Shown here piece after piece: positions 24,256 through 35,219 of a stretch of DNA of 64,000 nucleotides (positions are counted from its first letter, which is position 1; every line of letters starts with the position of its first letter). The DNA is taken from assembly GCA_035048485.1 (NCBI GenBank), contig CM068583.1, positions 63,422,306 through 63,486,305 of the forward strand, given 5' to 3'. Below the pieces are notes generated by a model, which saw nothing but the letters and a program-made list of their open reading frames with translations, had not been told where the DNA came from and did no database searches. Origin of the DNA: Pteria penguin (Eukaryota; Mollusca; Bivalvia; Pterioida; Pteriidae). A program made the position numbers and the translations under genes.

Positions 24256-24841
24256 AAACTAGAGACATGTCCATAGGATATGACTAATGAGTGCCCCACC
24301 ATGATACATTTTCATAATGAAGGCATTTTTCCTTATTTCTTTTGGTGAAATATAGGGTCAACGAAATTCTGATATGGCTGAAATGCTTTCACTAATATAT
24401 ATTTGTTTGAAAGAGTATTTTGAGGGATTCAAGAAAATGAATTTAAAACAAGGAGATACAAGGTCCAGAATCCAAAATCATGGAATTGGTCATATTCAGT
24501 CACAAAAATCTGTACATGTATGAAGTTTTACAGGAGTCCTTAAAGGTATTATAGCAAATGAATAAAACAGAAAGTCTTGATATGGAAGGTCGAAAGCAAG
24601 GTCAAGGTCCCAATATTGTGATATAGTTTAAATCCACCCACAAAAATTTGTCTGTGTATGAAGTTTTATTTATAAAAGTCTTGCAAGTTATTTTAGAAAA
24701 TGAATGAAACACAGAATCAGGATACAAAAAGTCAGTGGGAGATTCAAGGTCACAAAATTTTGGCATGATTGAAAATTGTCATGACTAGCATGATATGCTC
24801 CAGTAGTTAAATTCATTGGGAGGAGCATAAAATATACAAGT
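24256..24841 (+). mobile_element. Hairpin-bounded element, GCTCC variant
   Basis: Starts AAACTAGAGACATGTCCATA with CATGTCC-ATA-GGATATG pairing, then GTGCCCC. It ends ATATGCTCCAG...GGAGGAGCATAAAA. Internal text repeats as GTCACAAAAATCTGTACATG / CCACAAAAATTTGTCTGTG. It lies in EMC5 intron 3. Confidence 0.6.
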
Positions 24842-24906
24842 TTTTTTTTCTTAACTTATGATAATATATGAGTTTCATTTAACTCACAGTTATATACTAT
24901 TTTTAG

Positions 24907-25003
24907 AACTTGGGACATGCTGAGCAACCGGCAGGCTTTCTTCACATTCAATCATCGTGGAAAATCTATATACAGTTTTAATAGAAGTGAACAGTTTGGA
25001 TAA
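24907..25003 (+). CDS. EMC5: EMC5 coding exon 4 and stop
   Basis: The exon starts after ATTTTTAG. It encodes TWDMLSNRQAFFTFNHRGKS, then IYSFNRSEQFG and TAA at 25001-25003. The T[FW]D.L..R..F..FNHRG block is the most conserved C-terminal signature of EMC5. The visible tail after FNHRG is about 14 residues. Confidence 0.94.
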
Positions 25004-25135
25004 TTGTGTACAGATGTTTCAGTAGAATACTCTATGGTAACATGCCTGTGATATCTACAAACATGTGCAAAGTCAAATAGATGGCCAGGGAAAATGAAAG
25101 TATGGTAGATGTTTTTCCCTGACTGTTTTGTATAT

Positions 25136-25141
25136 AATAAA
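25136..25141 (+). terminator. Candidate polyadenylation signal for EMC5
   Basis: An AATAAA hexamer lies 133 bp after the EMC5 stop, in an AT-rich 3' UTR-like stretch. It is the first canonical hexamer downstream and would give a short 3' UTR. Hexamers are common in DNA this AT-rich, so this is only a position-based call. Confidence 0.45.
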
Positions 25142-25581
25142 ATATGTATGAAGTTGGGGTTTTTTTTTCAAATTTACTTATTGCAGTTTGAACTTGAGCT
25201 GTATACTAAAATAATGATAAGATGTAGATAGTATATGTATTAGGGCACATTTATGATTCAGAGTATAAAAGCTTGAAAAGTGTTCATGTTTTTGGCAAAT
25301 CTTTATTTAATCATAGATGGAATAATAATATCATCACAGTAATGTGATGCACGTATTTTTAGTTATGTAGTTTAGTTATATACATGTAGTATCCAAGATA
25401 TTATTTTTTTCGCAAACATTTTGTCATTCTTTTCTTTTATCTCATAAAATTTGATGCGTATAATGTCTCATACTGGGGAAGAAAAAACGTAATTATTGAA
25501 AATGTGAATTCTGTGTAAGATGTGCATTCTGTGTATGCTTACGTTATAAAGTCTGGTGTATATAGATTTTAGAGGAGTGCT

Positions 25582-25886
25582 TTTGTGGATGTTAGATGAG
25601 TACTTGTGTGGATGTTTTGTGGATGTTAGATGAGTACTTGTGTGGATGTTTTGTGGATGTTAGATGAGTACTTGTGTGGGTGTTTTGTGGATGTTAGATG
25701 AGTACTTGTGTGGATGCTTTGTGGATGTTAGATGAGTATTGTGTGGATGTTAGACGAGTACTTTTGTGGATGTTAGATGAGTACTTGTGTGGATGTTTTG
25801 TGGATGTTAGATGAGTACTTTTGTGGATGTTAGATGAGTACTTGTGTGGATGCTTTGTGGATGTTAGATGAGTACTTGTGTGGGTG
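25582..25886. repeat. 34-bp minisatellite (GTGGATGTTAGATGAGTACT)
   Basis: About ten units built from GTGGATGTTAGATGAGTACT plus TGTGTGGATGTTTT. Some lack the second half, so spacing alternates between about 34 and 24 bp. It lies 580 bp after the EMC5 stop. Confidence 0.9.
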
Positions 25887-26504
25887 TGCTGGTACAGTAA
25901 GGTTTGAAGGGAAGAAAATTAAATAAAGGATACAAAACTGAAAATCAGATCTAACTACATCAGCATCTTATCAAAGTTTTTCATAAAAGTTAAGCTGCTA
26001 AAGCTGGATTTTTTTTAAGGTAAAACGATCCTACTGATGTTCATCTCAGAATAAATATATCATTATGTGAAATGAATTGAAAATTTTAGTCATCAGATTG
26101 TATACATGTAGTATGTATGTATTAATTTCATGTTTTTGTTTGTTAGCTTTTTGTAAATTACTCAAGATTTATAACATCTGTGTGTTTAAATTTTGTTAAT
26201 CATTTAGATGTATCAAGTTCCAGTAATTATGATAAAAATGTCAAGAGAATTAACATATAATACACTGTCTTGTTATTTTTGTATTTCATCTAATCCAAGC
26301 TTATTGCATATACATGTATATGTGCATGTATCTAAATTTTGCTTTTGAGTGCATGTTACACAGAGTGGAGAAGTCCAGATGTTTCATAGTTTCCTGGTGA
26401 TGAACTTTTTTTAAAGTCAAATGGCAAAAGTTTGAAGTTGATTAAGTTTCCAGTCATTATATCTAAGTCATATCAGACTTTAGAGAATATTGTTTCTGTG
26501 CAAA

Positions 26505-26725
26505 AGCCGATGTGGTCCAGTGGACGAGGTATTTGGCTTGTGACGGAAAAGTCCTGGGTTCGACTCCCACTATGGGCACACCGGTGTTCTGTCTTTCGGA
26601 TGAGACAGTAGGTAGGCGTGCCATGTAAAAGATCCCTCACTGCTTTGGGTGAGTTTGTTACAAAGGTATAAATTTCTATGTAATGCATCAGGCAGATGCC
26701 ATCACCATATATATGAAATTATTGT
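26505..26725 (+). mobile_element. tRNA-derived SINE
   Basis: The head GCCGATGTGGTCCAGTGGAC has an A-box-like TGGTCCAGTGG, and a B box GGGTTCGACTCC lies at about 26558-26569. A central domain TCTTTCGGATGAGACAGTAG follows, with ATGTAAAAGATCCCTCACTG, wording shared by many invertebrate SINEs. The 3' end near 26725 is approximate. Confidence 0.75.
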
Positions 26726-26929
26726 GGAGAGGCATAAAACAATAATCAGTCGGTATTTCTGTCAAAATTGAGCGTTGCCATTTTTATTATTTTGCATAGT
26801 CATCATAAATTGAAAAGCAACAACATTGATACACAAAACCTGAATGAATTAACAGATTCCTATACAAGATTGTTTCTGTGCAAACTTAGAGTTTTGCCAT
26901 TTACATAATTTAATGTATTCGTCATATTT

Positions 26930-27300
26930 ATTAGGGCCCTGCTTCATAGGCAGGTGCCATATAGTAATCACTCTTTCTGTCCATCCATCTGTCAGCAAAA
27001 ACTTGACCTTGAGAATGACCTTTGACCTGCATTTGAAAAACGTTAACATTGGCCATACCTAATACAGTGTCACAGGTAGGGCTTGCACATTTGGCATGTG
27101 TGTTCCTTATGACAAGACCTTTCCGTTGGTACTAAAAATTTTTATCATGTGACAATGACCTTTGACCTGCTTTTGAAAAACTTTAACATTGACCATAACT
27201 ATCAAATTGTAGAAGTAGAGCCTTCATTTTTGGCATGTGTGTTCTTCATGACAAGACCTTTCTGCTGGTACAAAGTAAGGTCAAGGTCATGGTGACAGGC
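26930..27300. repeat. Two-copy imperfect repeat (GACCTTTGACCTGC)
   Basis: Two ~125-bp copies share GACCTTTGACCTGC.TTTGAAAAAC, TTAACATTG.CCATA and GGCATGTGTGTTC, at about 27015-27130 and 27145-27270. Resembles the bodies of the other molluscan elements, without visible ends. Confidence 0.5.
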
Positions 27301-28366
27301 ATCCTGAAGGGCCCTTCTGACTTCTGTGAATTATCAAACAAATTAAAGCAGTCTTTGTAATTGAAGACATTTGTGTAATGATCATAAATTGATAGGGCAA
27401 TAACTCTGATACACAAGATCTGAATGAAATAACAGATTCCTCTACCTCCATCCTGAATAATTCTGAATACCAGACACCTGTCCAAAGCATACAAATGATC
27501 TGGTCCAATTTTGACAGTTTTCATTGTTTAATTATAACCCAAGTACATTTGCACTTAATTCATTAATTTTGGTTGTTTATGACTTTGTCTCTCAATTCAT
27601 CTTTGGTTAGCAAATCCTTAATAAAGAGCAGTCCAAAGTATAATGTTCCAACAACACAAAAAGATGAAACATGACATCTCTTCACCCTTTCTCAAAATGT
27701 GATTCGTCATTGTAATGATGATTCTAGGGGCTGATAAATTACTCATTTATGATGTCAATATAGAGCAATTACAAACCATCTGAATATTGCATTCTTTTAC
27801 GAACTATGGAAGCGTCACTTAGCTGCCACTTTCAAATTTTCTGGATCTTGAAACTGATGGTTAAACTATATAATGTGTCATCTGCTACTTCCTTTAACCA
27901 TGATCTGAAATATCATCTTGAAATTGGAAATTTAGTTATATGATGTAAATGGTTGTTTTGCCTGGGATCCTTGGATGCTGTTATGTACAATTTAGTTAGT
28001 TCAGATCAATCAAAGCTATGCAATCTGTAATCACGTCACACTGCCTGTGGTTTCTTGGTAATATTTTATACCACATTAAACATCAAAGTCTGTAAAAGTG
28101 TAGAATCATCCAACTTTGCCCTTTTTTCTGACAGATGGGTGAGTATTTATAAAATTAACATGATGTGACCTTATATTATTAAACTTTTAACTATTTAAAT
28201 GAAGACAAATGGTTACTGATTAAAACATTATTTATCATTATTTCATTTTCAACAACTTTTTCAAAAGAATCATTTATGACAATAAATAATGATAAAATAA
28301 AACATTATATAATAACATAACAGATCTAACTATGATATGAATATGAACTTTATGAAAACACCCAAT
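27301..28366. other. Intergenic, nothing recognised
   Basis: Between EMC5 and the 3' end of the first carrier, which are convergent. 27340-27500 resembles 26800-26930 (ACACAA..CTGAATGAA.TAACAGATTCCT) in a diverged copy. No coding signal. Confidence 0.4.
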
Positions 28367-28425
28367 GATATCTTGTGACTTCCTGGCATGCCCATGATAA
28401 ATGACATTAATGAATTCTTTATTAA

Positions 28426-29257
28426 TACAGTCAAACTTCGATAACTCGAAGTGCTCGGGACCTACGAAATCACATCAAGTTTCAGTAGGTTCAAGTTTTG
28501 GAAGTTGCGGAAATTCGCGGGAAATTAGAAAGGGATTGATTGAACATTATTACCTACACGCATTTTGTACTACTGTAATACTAAAAATAGCATAAAGACG
28601 AAATAATATTCTCAATTCATTTAATTTAAATGTATATCATGTCAAATATCATCTATGTATTTAATAAACTAATAAAAAATGTATAACATGGAGATCTGCC
28701 TTTATAAAGCCATTCTATCAGCTTAGACACTGTTCAACAATGTCAGGGGCTTGGCTCATTATCTTAGATGAAGTTACTGTTTAAAACTGACAGTATGTTT
28801 AATTCAAGACAATTTTCACCATTAGCAGTTTTTAATACTCTTTCATAATTACAGCTGTTAAAATTAAAGTAAATCATCTATAGATAATTAATAACGATGA
28901 TACCTTGAATGTTTCATTACTAATGTGGATGAAACGTGTAATGTACAATCCCATTTACAAGTTTGTTAATCCGTCAAGCTTGGACGCTGTGTAAACAAGC
29001 CAATTGCTTTCTATCCTGTCATTTGCTTCCAATTTTCGATGGTAAAATGCTTCAAGTTTTCGAAGGTGAAATTAAGTACAAATTTGTCATTGGGACTTGA
29101 AAATTACTTCGAGTTTTCGGGGGTAATCGAGTTTCATTCATTTGAGAGAGAGCAAATAACATTTAAATATTCAAAATGTTCTCGAGACCATAGGATGACT
29201 TCGAGTTTCTGGGGGTTTTCGAGTTTTCGACTTTCAAGTTATTGAAGTTCGACCGTA
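28426..29257. mobile_element. 831-bp TA-flanked MITE with AACTTCGATAACT ends
   Basis: Left end TACAGTCAAACTTCGATAAC, right end inverted TACGGTCGAACTTCAATAAC. Repeated CGAGTTTTCG-like words lie inside, mostly near the right end. It interrupts one copy of a 90-bp duplication at an ATTAATA|TATC site, giving a TA duplication. It lies in or just after the 3' UTR of the first carrier. Confidence 0.75.
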
Positions 29258-29341
29258 TATCTTTTTCATCTGCTCATAGGTCATAAAGATATCTTGTGAC
29301 TTCCTGGTATGCCCATGATAAATGACATCAATGAATTCTTA

Positions 29342-29380
29342 TTAATATATCTTTTTCATCTGCTCATAGGTCATAAAGAA
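29342..29380 (-). CDS. SLC25A14/30-like: UCP5/KMCP1-like carrier, terminal exon 10 (12 aa)
   Basis: A 39-bp coding segment after an AATCAG acceptor. It encodes FFMTYEQMKKIY and TAA, matching the conserved C-terminus FF[VI]TYEQLK. The paralogue has FFMTYEQLKRIY at 53468-53506. Part of this exon is duplicated just downstream at 29258-29287. Confidence 0.9.
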   Translation of the reverse strand, partial: FFMTYEQMKKIY

Positions 29381-29871
29381 CTGATTAAGAGTTAAGGAAC
29401 AAACTGAAATTATTGCCTTGAATATTAAACTGTAATTAATATTGTTAATACATTTGTACACCCATAGAGATACATGTATTTCATGCTGGCACTGCACAGA
29501 GTTGAAGCTTAAAAGTTACTGTACCTGTAAACCTTGCATATTGTTCTAAACTTTACTAGTTGGTGCATAAATTCAATGTTTATACTAATGAAACAAGCAA
29601 GCAGAACTTCACATTAAAAATACTGAAAATTTTACAGAAGTATGTATCTTGTATATTATTAATTTATTTTCCTAAAAGAATTTAAAATGTGAATTGTGAT
29701 TATATAGGTATGCTATGGTAAATATATCTCTGTAAACCTTCAATATTAATCAGAGAATGTAGGCTTTAGCTCTGAAGAATGATAACCTCTGTACTTACCT
29801 CCTCCTGTGAAGATCATTATTTGTTTAGTGTGTATGGATATATAAAGAGAGCATGAATAAGAAAAGGATAC

Positions 29872-29952
29872 AATAACATTCCATGGTCCAAGTCTTATCC
29901 AAGATGGAATAAAACCCTTGTAAAGTGCCATAAATCCTTCATGCTTTACTGT
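29872..29952 (-). CDS. SLC25A14/30-like: UCP5/KMCP1-like carrier, coding exon 9
   Basis: An 81-bp exon after TTTCAG. It encodes [20 protein letters not shown] then LGPWNVI. The exon is closed by a weak donor, GTATCC. This choice is forced because the family continues FF.TYEQ.K, which is found only at 29342-29380. The paralogue uses the same donor at the same codon. If the intron is retained, the frame stays open for about 40 further residues and stops at 29749, giving an unrelated tail. Confidence 0.9.
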
Positions 29953-30298
29953 CTGAAATATACAATAACTCTGTAAAATCAAGGGTGGCTTTAATGGAAA
30001 CATTCGTCACACAAGCAAACTTATCAGATTTTGAATTTCATTATATTCCTTTCTTAAGCATAACAGAATACTTTTGTGTGTTAGAGGTGTCAGATTTTAG
30101 AGGAATATCTGAATACTGTTTGGGGGTTTTTAATTGATTTATTTAATATTTCATCATCTGGTAGATCTTCAACTTTTTACTTTTTCAAGATTTTATATCA
30201 ATTTTGATGAAACTAGACATTTTTGATAAAGTATATGAATATTAAATGGACAGTATATAAGTTTTATATAGTGCATCAATCCAAAAATGGTTGCTTAC

Positions 30299-30394
30299 TT
30301 GTACAATACAATCCAATGATGATGTATAGATGACTGGGGTGCCTTTACATTCAGAAATTGATGTCTTTAATTTCTTTTGATTCATAAGTCTTGT
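30299..30394 (-). CDS. SLC25A14/30-like: UCP5/KMCP1-like carrier, coding exon 8
   Basis: A 96-bp exon, phase 0 at both ends (acceptor ATTTTAG, donor GTAAGC). It encodes TRLMNQKKLKTSISECKGTP then VIYTSSLDCIVQ. This is the variable loop of the third repeat ending in the Y..SLDC..Q motif. A (TA)n run starts 31 bp upstream of its acceptor. Confidence 0.92.
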
Positions 30395-30421
30395 CTAAAA
30401 TACAGATCATAATATAGTTAT

Positions 30422-30424
<3 letters not shown>

Positions 30425-30470
<46 letters not shown>
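30425..30470. repeat. (TA)n microsatellite
   Basis: About 23 TA units, 31 bp upstream of the exon 8 acceptor of the first carrier (on the minus strand this is the intron side). Confidence 0.95.
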
Positions 30471-30472
<2 letters not shown>

Positions 30473-30829
30473 CAGCATTTCTTAGTACTTTTTGGCATTG
30501 GTTACTTTATAACTGGCTACACTACTCCTAGTGCCTTTAGGGCAGATGCCAGCAATGATAATGTTCAGGCCTCCATAGATTCATATATGTACACTTATGT
30601 AAATATATTTGGCTGTAAATGAGGTTTTGACTATTAAAACATGCTTTGGGGTCAATCCACCAAAAAGAGAGTCTCAGGAATAAACTTATTTGTTGTGTTG
30701 AAAATAGGTTTATTTCACCTATATAGTGGCATGCAATGTTGAATGAATGATAAAGAAGTCCCTAGGAAAACAATGACCACTGGAAAATTCATACTCCACC
30801 TTGACAACTTCCACATCTGACCCGGTCTT

Positions 30830-33085
30830 GCATAAAATGACAGATTAAGTGAGTTGACCAGTCTTAGAGAAGATGACAGACTACAGTGAGTTGACCTGTC
30901 TTCAAAGAGGATGATGGATTACAGAGAGATGACCAGTCTTGAAGGAGATGACAGACTACAGTGAGTTGACCAGTCTTAAAGGAAATGACAGACTACAGTG
31001 AGTTGACCCCAGTCTTGATGGAGATGATGGACTACAGTAAGTTGACCAGTCTTAAAAGAAGTGATAGACCACAGTGAGTTGACCAGTTTTGAAGTAGATG
31101 ACAGACTACAGTGAGTTGACCAGTCTTAAAGGAGATGAGACTACAGTGAGTTGACCTGTCTTAGAGGAGATGACCGACCACAGTGAGTTGACCTGTCTTA
31201 AAGGAAATGACAGACCACAGTGAGTTGACCCCAGTCTTGAAGGAGATGAGACTACAGTGAGTTGACCTGTCTTGAAGGAAGTGATAGACCACAGTGAGTT
31301 GACCAGTCTTAAAGGAGATGACAGACTACTGTGAGTTGACAAGTCTTGAAGGAGATGAGACTACAGTGAGTTGACCTGTCTTGAAGGAAGTGATAGACCA
31401 CAGTGAGCTGACCAGTCTTAAAGGAAATGACAGACTACTGTTAGTTGACCAGTCTTAAAGGAAATAACATACTACAGTGAGTTGACCCCAGTCTTGACGG
31501 AGATGATGGACTACAGTAAGTTGACCAGTCTTAAAAGAAGTGATAGACCACAGTGAGTTGACCAGTCTTAAAGGAGATGACAGACTACAGTGAGATGACC
31601 AGTCTTGAAGGAGATGAGACTACAGTGAGTTGACCAGTCTTAAAGGAGATGAAAGACTTCAGTGAGTTGACCTGAGTCTTGAAGAAGATGATGGACTATG
31701 AACAGTAAGTTGACCAGTCTTGAAGGAGATGACAGACCACAGTGAGTTGACCTGTCTTAAAGGAGATGACCGACCACAGTGAGTTGACCAATCTTGAAGG
31801 AGATGACAGACCACAGTGAGTTGACCTGTCTTAAAGTAGATGACAGACCACAGTGAGTTGACCCAGTCTTGAAGGAGATGAGACTACAGTGAGTTGACCT
31901 GTCTTAAAGGAAGTGATAGACCACAGTGAGCTGACCAGTCTTAAAGGAGATGACAGACTACAGTGAGTTGACCTGTCTTAAAGGAAATGACAGACCACAG
32001 TGAGTTGACCCAGTCTTGAAGGAGATGAGACTACAGTGAGTTGACCTGTCTTGAAGGAAGTGATAGACCACAGTGAGTTGACCAGTTTTGAAGTAGATGA
32101 CAGACTACAGTGAGTTGACCAGTCTTAAAGGAGATGAGACTACTGTGAGTTGACCTGTCTTAAAGGAGATGACCGGCCACATTGAGTTGACCAATCTTGA
32201 AGGAAATGATAGTCTACAGTGAGTTGACCAGTCTTGAAGGAGATGAGACTACAGTGAGTTGACCTGTCTTGAAGGAAGTGATAGACCACAGTGAGCTGAC
32301 CAGTCTTAAAGGAGATGACAGACTACAGTGAGTTGACCTGTCTTAAAGGAAATGACAGACCACAGTGAGTTGACCCCAGTCTTGAAGGAGATGAGACTAC
32401 AGTGAGTTGACCTGTCTTGAAGGAAGTGATAGACCACAGTGAGTTGACCAGTCTTAAAGGAGATGACAGACTACTGTGAGTTGACCAGTCTTGGAGGAGA
32501 TGAGACTACAGTGAGTTGACCTGTCTTGAAGGAAGTGATAGACCACAGTGAGCTGACCAGTCTTAAAGGAGATGACAGACTACTGTGAGTTGACCAGTCT
32601 TAAAGGAAATAACATACTACAGTGAGTTGACCCCAGTCTTGACGGAGATGATGGACTACAGTAAGTTGACCAGTCTTAAAAGAAGTGATAGACCACAGTG
32701 AGTTGACCAGTCTTAAAGGAGATGACAGACTACAGTGAGATGACCAGTCTTGAAGGAGATGAGACTACAGTGAGTTGACCAGTCTTAAAGGAGATGAAAG
32801 ACTTCAGTGAGTTGACCTGAGTCTTGAAGAAGATGATGGACTATGAACAGTAAGTTGACCAGTCTTGAAGGAGATGACAGACCACAGTGAGTTGACCAGT
32901 CTTGAAGGAGATGACAGACCACAGTGAGTTGACCAGTCTTGAAGGAAATGACAGACCAAAGTGAGTTGACCAGTCTTGATGGAGATGATGGACAACAGTT
33001 AGTTGGCCAGTCTTGGAGGAAATGACAGACCACAGTGAGTTGACCAGTCTTGAAGGAGATAACAGACTACAGTGAGTTGAGACAA
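30830..33085. repeat. 37-bp minisatellite with 1145-bp internal duplication
   Basis: The unit is GACCAGTCTTAAAGGAGATG plus ACAGACTACAGTGAGTT (37 bp), about 60 copies with insertions and deletions of a few bases. Rare variants recur exactly 1145 bp apart (GTTGACCCCAGTCTTGACGG at 31481 and 32626; ATGGACTATGAACAG at 31691 and 32836). It fills intron 7 of the first carrier and ends about 45 bp from the exon 7 donor. Confidence 0.95.
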
Positions 33086-33129
33086 TTAAAAACTTTGATT
33101 AAATATGATATAATCTAAATAAAACTTAC

Positions 33130-33190
33130 TTTAACGACATCTACAGGTGTTGAACATATTGCACCTGCTAACCCCGCAAAAACACTAGAG
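33130..33190 (-). CDS. SLC25A14/30-like: UCP5/KMCP1-like carrier, coding exon 7
   Basis: A 61-bp exon (acceptor TTTCAG, donor GTAAGT). It encodes SSVFAGLAGAICSTPVDVVK, helix 5 with the third carrier signature. The start of the 37-bp minisatellite lies about 45 bp from its donor. The tandem paralogue has an exon of the same length and phase at 63644-63704. Confidence 0.94.
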
Positions 33191-33757
33191 CTGAAACATG
33201 TGTAGCAAACATTCATCATCTTAATAAACTACATGTTATCTATATTGTATTTTACATATCCATTCATCACTTTATCTTAACAATAGTTCAGAGACATACA
33301 TTTGCTGACAGAGACTAATTATTGGTATTTTTCGTTTCTATGAACTTCCACCAAATGACGTATTGAAATGTACTTCATACAACAAAATCATCAAGCATAT
33401 GACATAAAGACTTGCCAAAAGGATTTAGAGTTGCAAAATAACCCCAAAAATGCTGAAATTTTAACATTTTTTTTACCAATTTAACAGAACACAAGCCTAA
33501 CCAAAAATTATTTTATGTTTAACTTGTCAATTGTTTGGTAGACTAGGAACTTGTGTGCTGCCTGTTTTCCATGGTAGTGGTATGGTTCATTTTTCAAAAA
33601 TGTGGCATCTATCAGACAGACCAACAAAGAGGCAGACCAATAGTAGACAAAGTTTTCTCTATATATTAGTGACTTCGCTTTGCAGGCAACACCACAAAAC
33701 AGAATGTCAGTCAACTACGACAATCTATGAATTGACTTGGCGTGTACGATTACTCAC

Positions 33758-33882
33758 ACAAAATGTGTTCCTATATTATCACCCAGTAATTGGTATCTTA
33801 GTATATACTTTTTAGAGAAATCATAAACGGGCAGCTCTACTCCTGCTATAATGGCTGCTCTCTGTGCTGTAGGCACAACACC
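33758..33882 (-). CDS. SLC25A14/30-like: UCP5/KMCP1-like carrier, coding exon 6
   Basis: A 125-bp exon (acceptor TTTCAG, donor GTGAGT). It encodes GVVPTAQRAAIIAGVELPVY then DFSKKYILRYQLLGDNIGTH and FV. The GV.PTAQRAA...GVELPVYD block is a hallmark of this carrier subgroup (helix 4). Leaves in phase 2. Confidence 0.94.
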
Positions 33883-34238
33883 CTGAAATACAGTCACATC
33901 ATATCTAAAGACATTATCTTACTAATTCATACATCAGATTTGGTGATTTATCTACATAACTATAATACCAAATAGAAATAACAAAATGTAGATTTAAGTT
34001 GGATACATCTAACATATCTTCCCTACATTAAGAAATGCCTCCATTTCACCTGCATTTATGTACAGGTACTACAATATTTTTCATACTAACCTACATAACT
34101 TGTATAACTGTACATGTAAAGTCAACTCAGTAAATCATAAGTTATCTATTAAACCAAATGTTTAAGACCTGAATATTTATCTGAACCTCTTATTACATAT
34201 CAGTAACGCATGATAGATCTACAGTACATTTTACTTAC

Positions 34239-34337
34239 TCTCCATAACCCTTTCATTCCTTCCTCTTTGTAAATATTTATGAATGATCTCATCATTGATA
34301 CTCTTTCTTCTTTTAGAGTGTTAGCTTGCATACGCAC
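34239..34337 (-). CDS. SLC25A14/30-like: UCP5/KMCP1-like carrier, coding exon 5
   Basis: A 99-bp exon, phase 0 at both ends (acceptor TTTAAG, donor GTAAGT). It encodes VRMQANTLKEERVSMMRSFI then NIYKEEGMKGLWR. The EG..GLWRG run continues into the next exon and completes the second repeat signature. Confidence 0.94.
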
Positions 34338-35026
34338 CTTAAAAACAGATTTGACAAATATGCTTGAAGTAAACAATGAAGAAGTACCGAAGGGTTATTC
34401 ATATCTTGTAGTTCATGGAATAAAAGGACAATATCGTGTATAGTGTCATATTCAGACAAATGTGAATCCCAATATAATCGAAGTGAGACCAGTTGCCCGG
34501 GAGGAGTAAGCATCCCCTGGTTGCATACAACACCTGTTACAAAAGTCCTGCAACAACTTTTCAAGTCGAGGAAGTATATACATAAACATACACATATGAG
34601 CACATAAAGGAGACAAGAACACTAAGTCAAATTATCTTATTCACTGTATGAAATGCTGTTAAACTGAAATTCTGGCATCGGAAATGCATGTGAACAAAAT
34701 GTCTGTATATATACATATTATGTCAAATCAAGTATAAATAACCGATGAGAATTAACTGATTGAATAATTAATATTTGATGACTACATTTATATGTGTCAG
34801 AATGAGCTAGAGAACTGAATAGTGAAATGATTAGTTTAAGCCTCAAAAACCATAACTATAATACCAAAGAGAAATACAACCATTTTCTAAATACTTTCAT
34901 TTTTTAAATACTACATAAAATCTGTTACTAGTAATACACACTGATGTCATTATCACTCACTTTAAAAATCTTTTGATAAATGAACTTGAAAATGGTAGAT
35001 AAAAATATAAATGATGAAGTATATAC

Positions 35027-35112
35027 CTTAAGAACATCTGTTGGATTTGCAATAGAACTTGATATGATACCAGCTACTACTCCACATGCCACATTTGCCA
35101 CTAGAGTTTCAT
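35027..35112 (-). CDS. SLC25A14/30-like: UCP5/KMCP1-like carrier, coding exon 4
   Basis: An 86-bp exon (acceptor TCTTTAG, donor GTATAT). It encodes [20 protein letters not shown] then IANPTDVLK, which is helix 3 with the second carrier signature. Its upstream intron is 5.6 kb, holding the 37-bp minisatellite and the 2.9-kb element. Confidence 0.94.
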
Positions 35113-35219
35113 CTAAAGAAAATAAATCTAAATACCTATACAATGTATATAACACTAAGTACCTGTCAAGAAAAAAAAGATTAAGAGGCAAATGTATATC
35201 TGCTATATCAAAACTCATA

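Larger units (their letters stand above)
17247..25003 (+). other. EMC5: Gene locus: EMC5 / MMGT1 (ER membrane protein complex subunit 5)
   Basis: Four coding exons (17247-17319, 22953-23005, 24029-24132, 24907-25003) total 327 bp and encode 108 aa. The protein matches the EMC5/MMGT1 family throughout: an N-terminal hydrophobic segment ending AAYSAAQHR, the RLTEQEF...LPLD motif, a second membrane segment beginning IIIQCLIGLL, and the conserved tail motif FNHRG. EMC5 is a core subunit of the ER membrane insertase; its vertebrate form has also been described as a membrane magnesium transporter. The protein is somewhat shorter than the 131-aa human protein, mainly at the C-terminus. Intron 1 is 5.6 kb and filled with repeats. 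Confidence 0.95.
28367..29380. repeat. 90-bp tandem duplication covering part of the carrier's last exon
   Basis: GATATCTTGTGACTTCCTGG occurs at 28367 and 29288 (921 bp apart). Removing the 831-bp MITE leaves 90 bp. The words TATCTTTTTCATCTGCTCAT occur at 29258 and 29347. The unit joins the last ~34 bases of terminal exon 10 to the following 3' sequence. The duplicate lacks the AATCAG acceptor. Confidence 0.8.

Noticed and set aside
29746..30003. 85-aa open frame as the complete last exon of the first carrier
   Set aside because: Only the 27 codons to GPWNVI match the family. The matching FFMTYEQMKKIY end lies at 29342-29380, and the paralogue has the same arrangement.
31106..33033. Serine/leucine-rich open frames on the minus strand
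   Set aside because: They are frames through the 37-bp GACCAGTCTT array.
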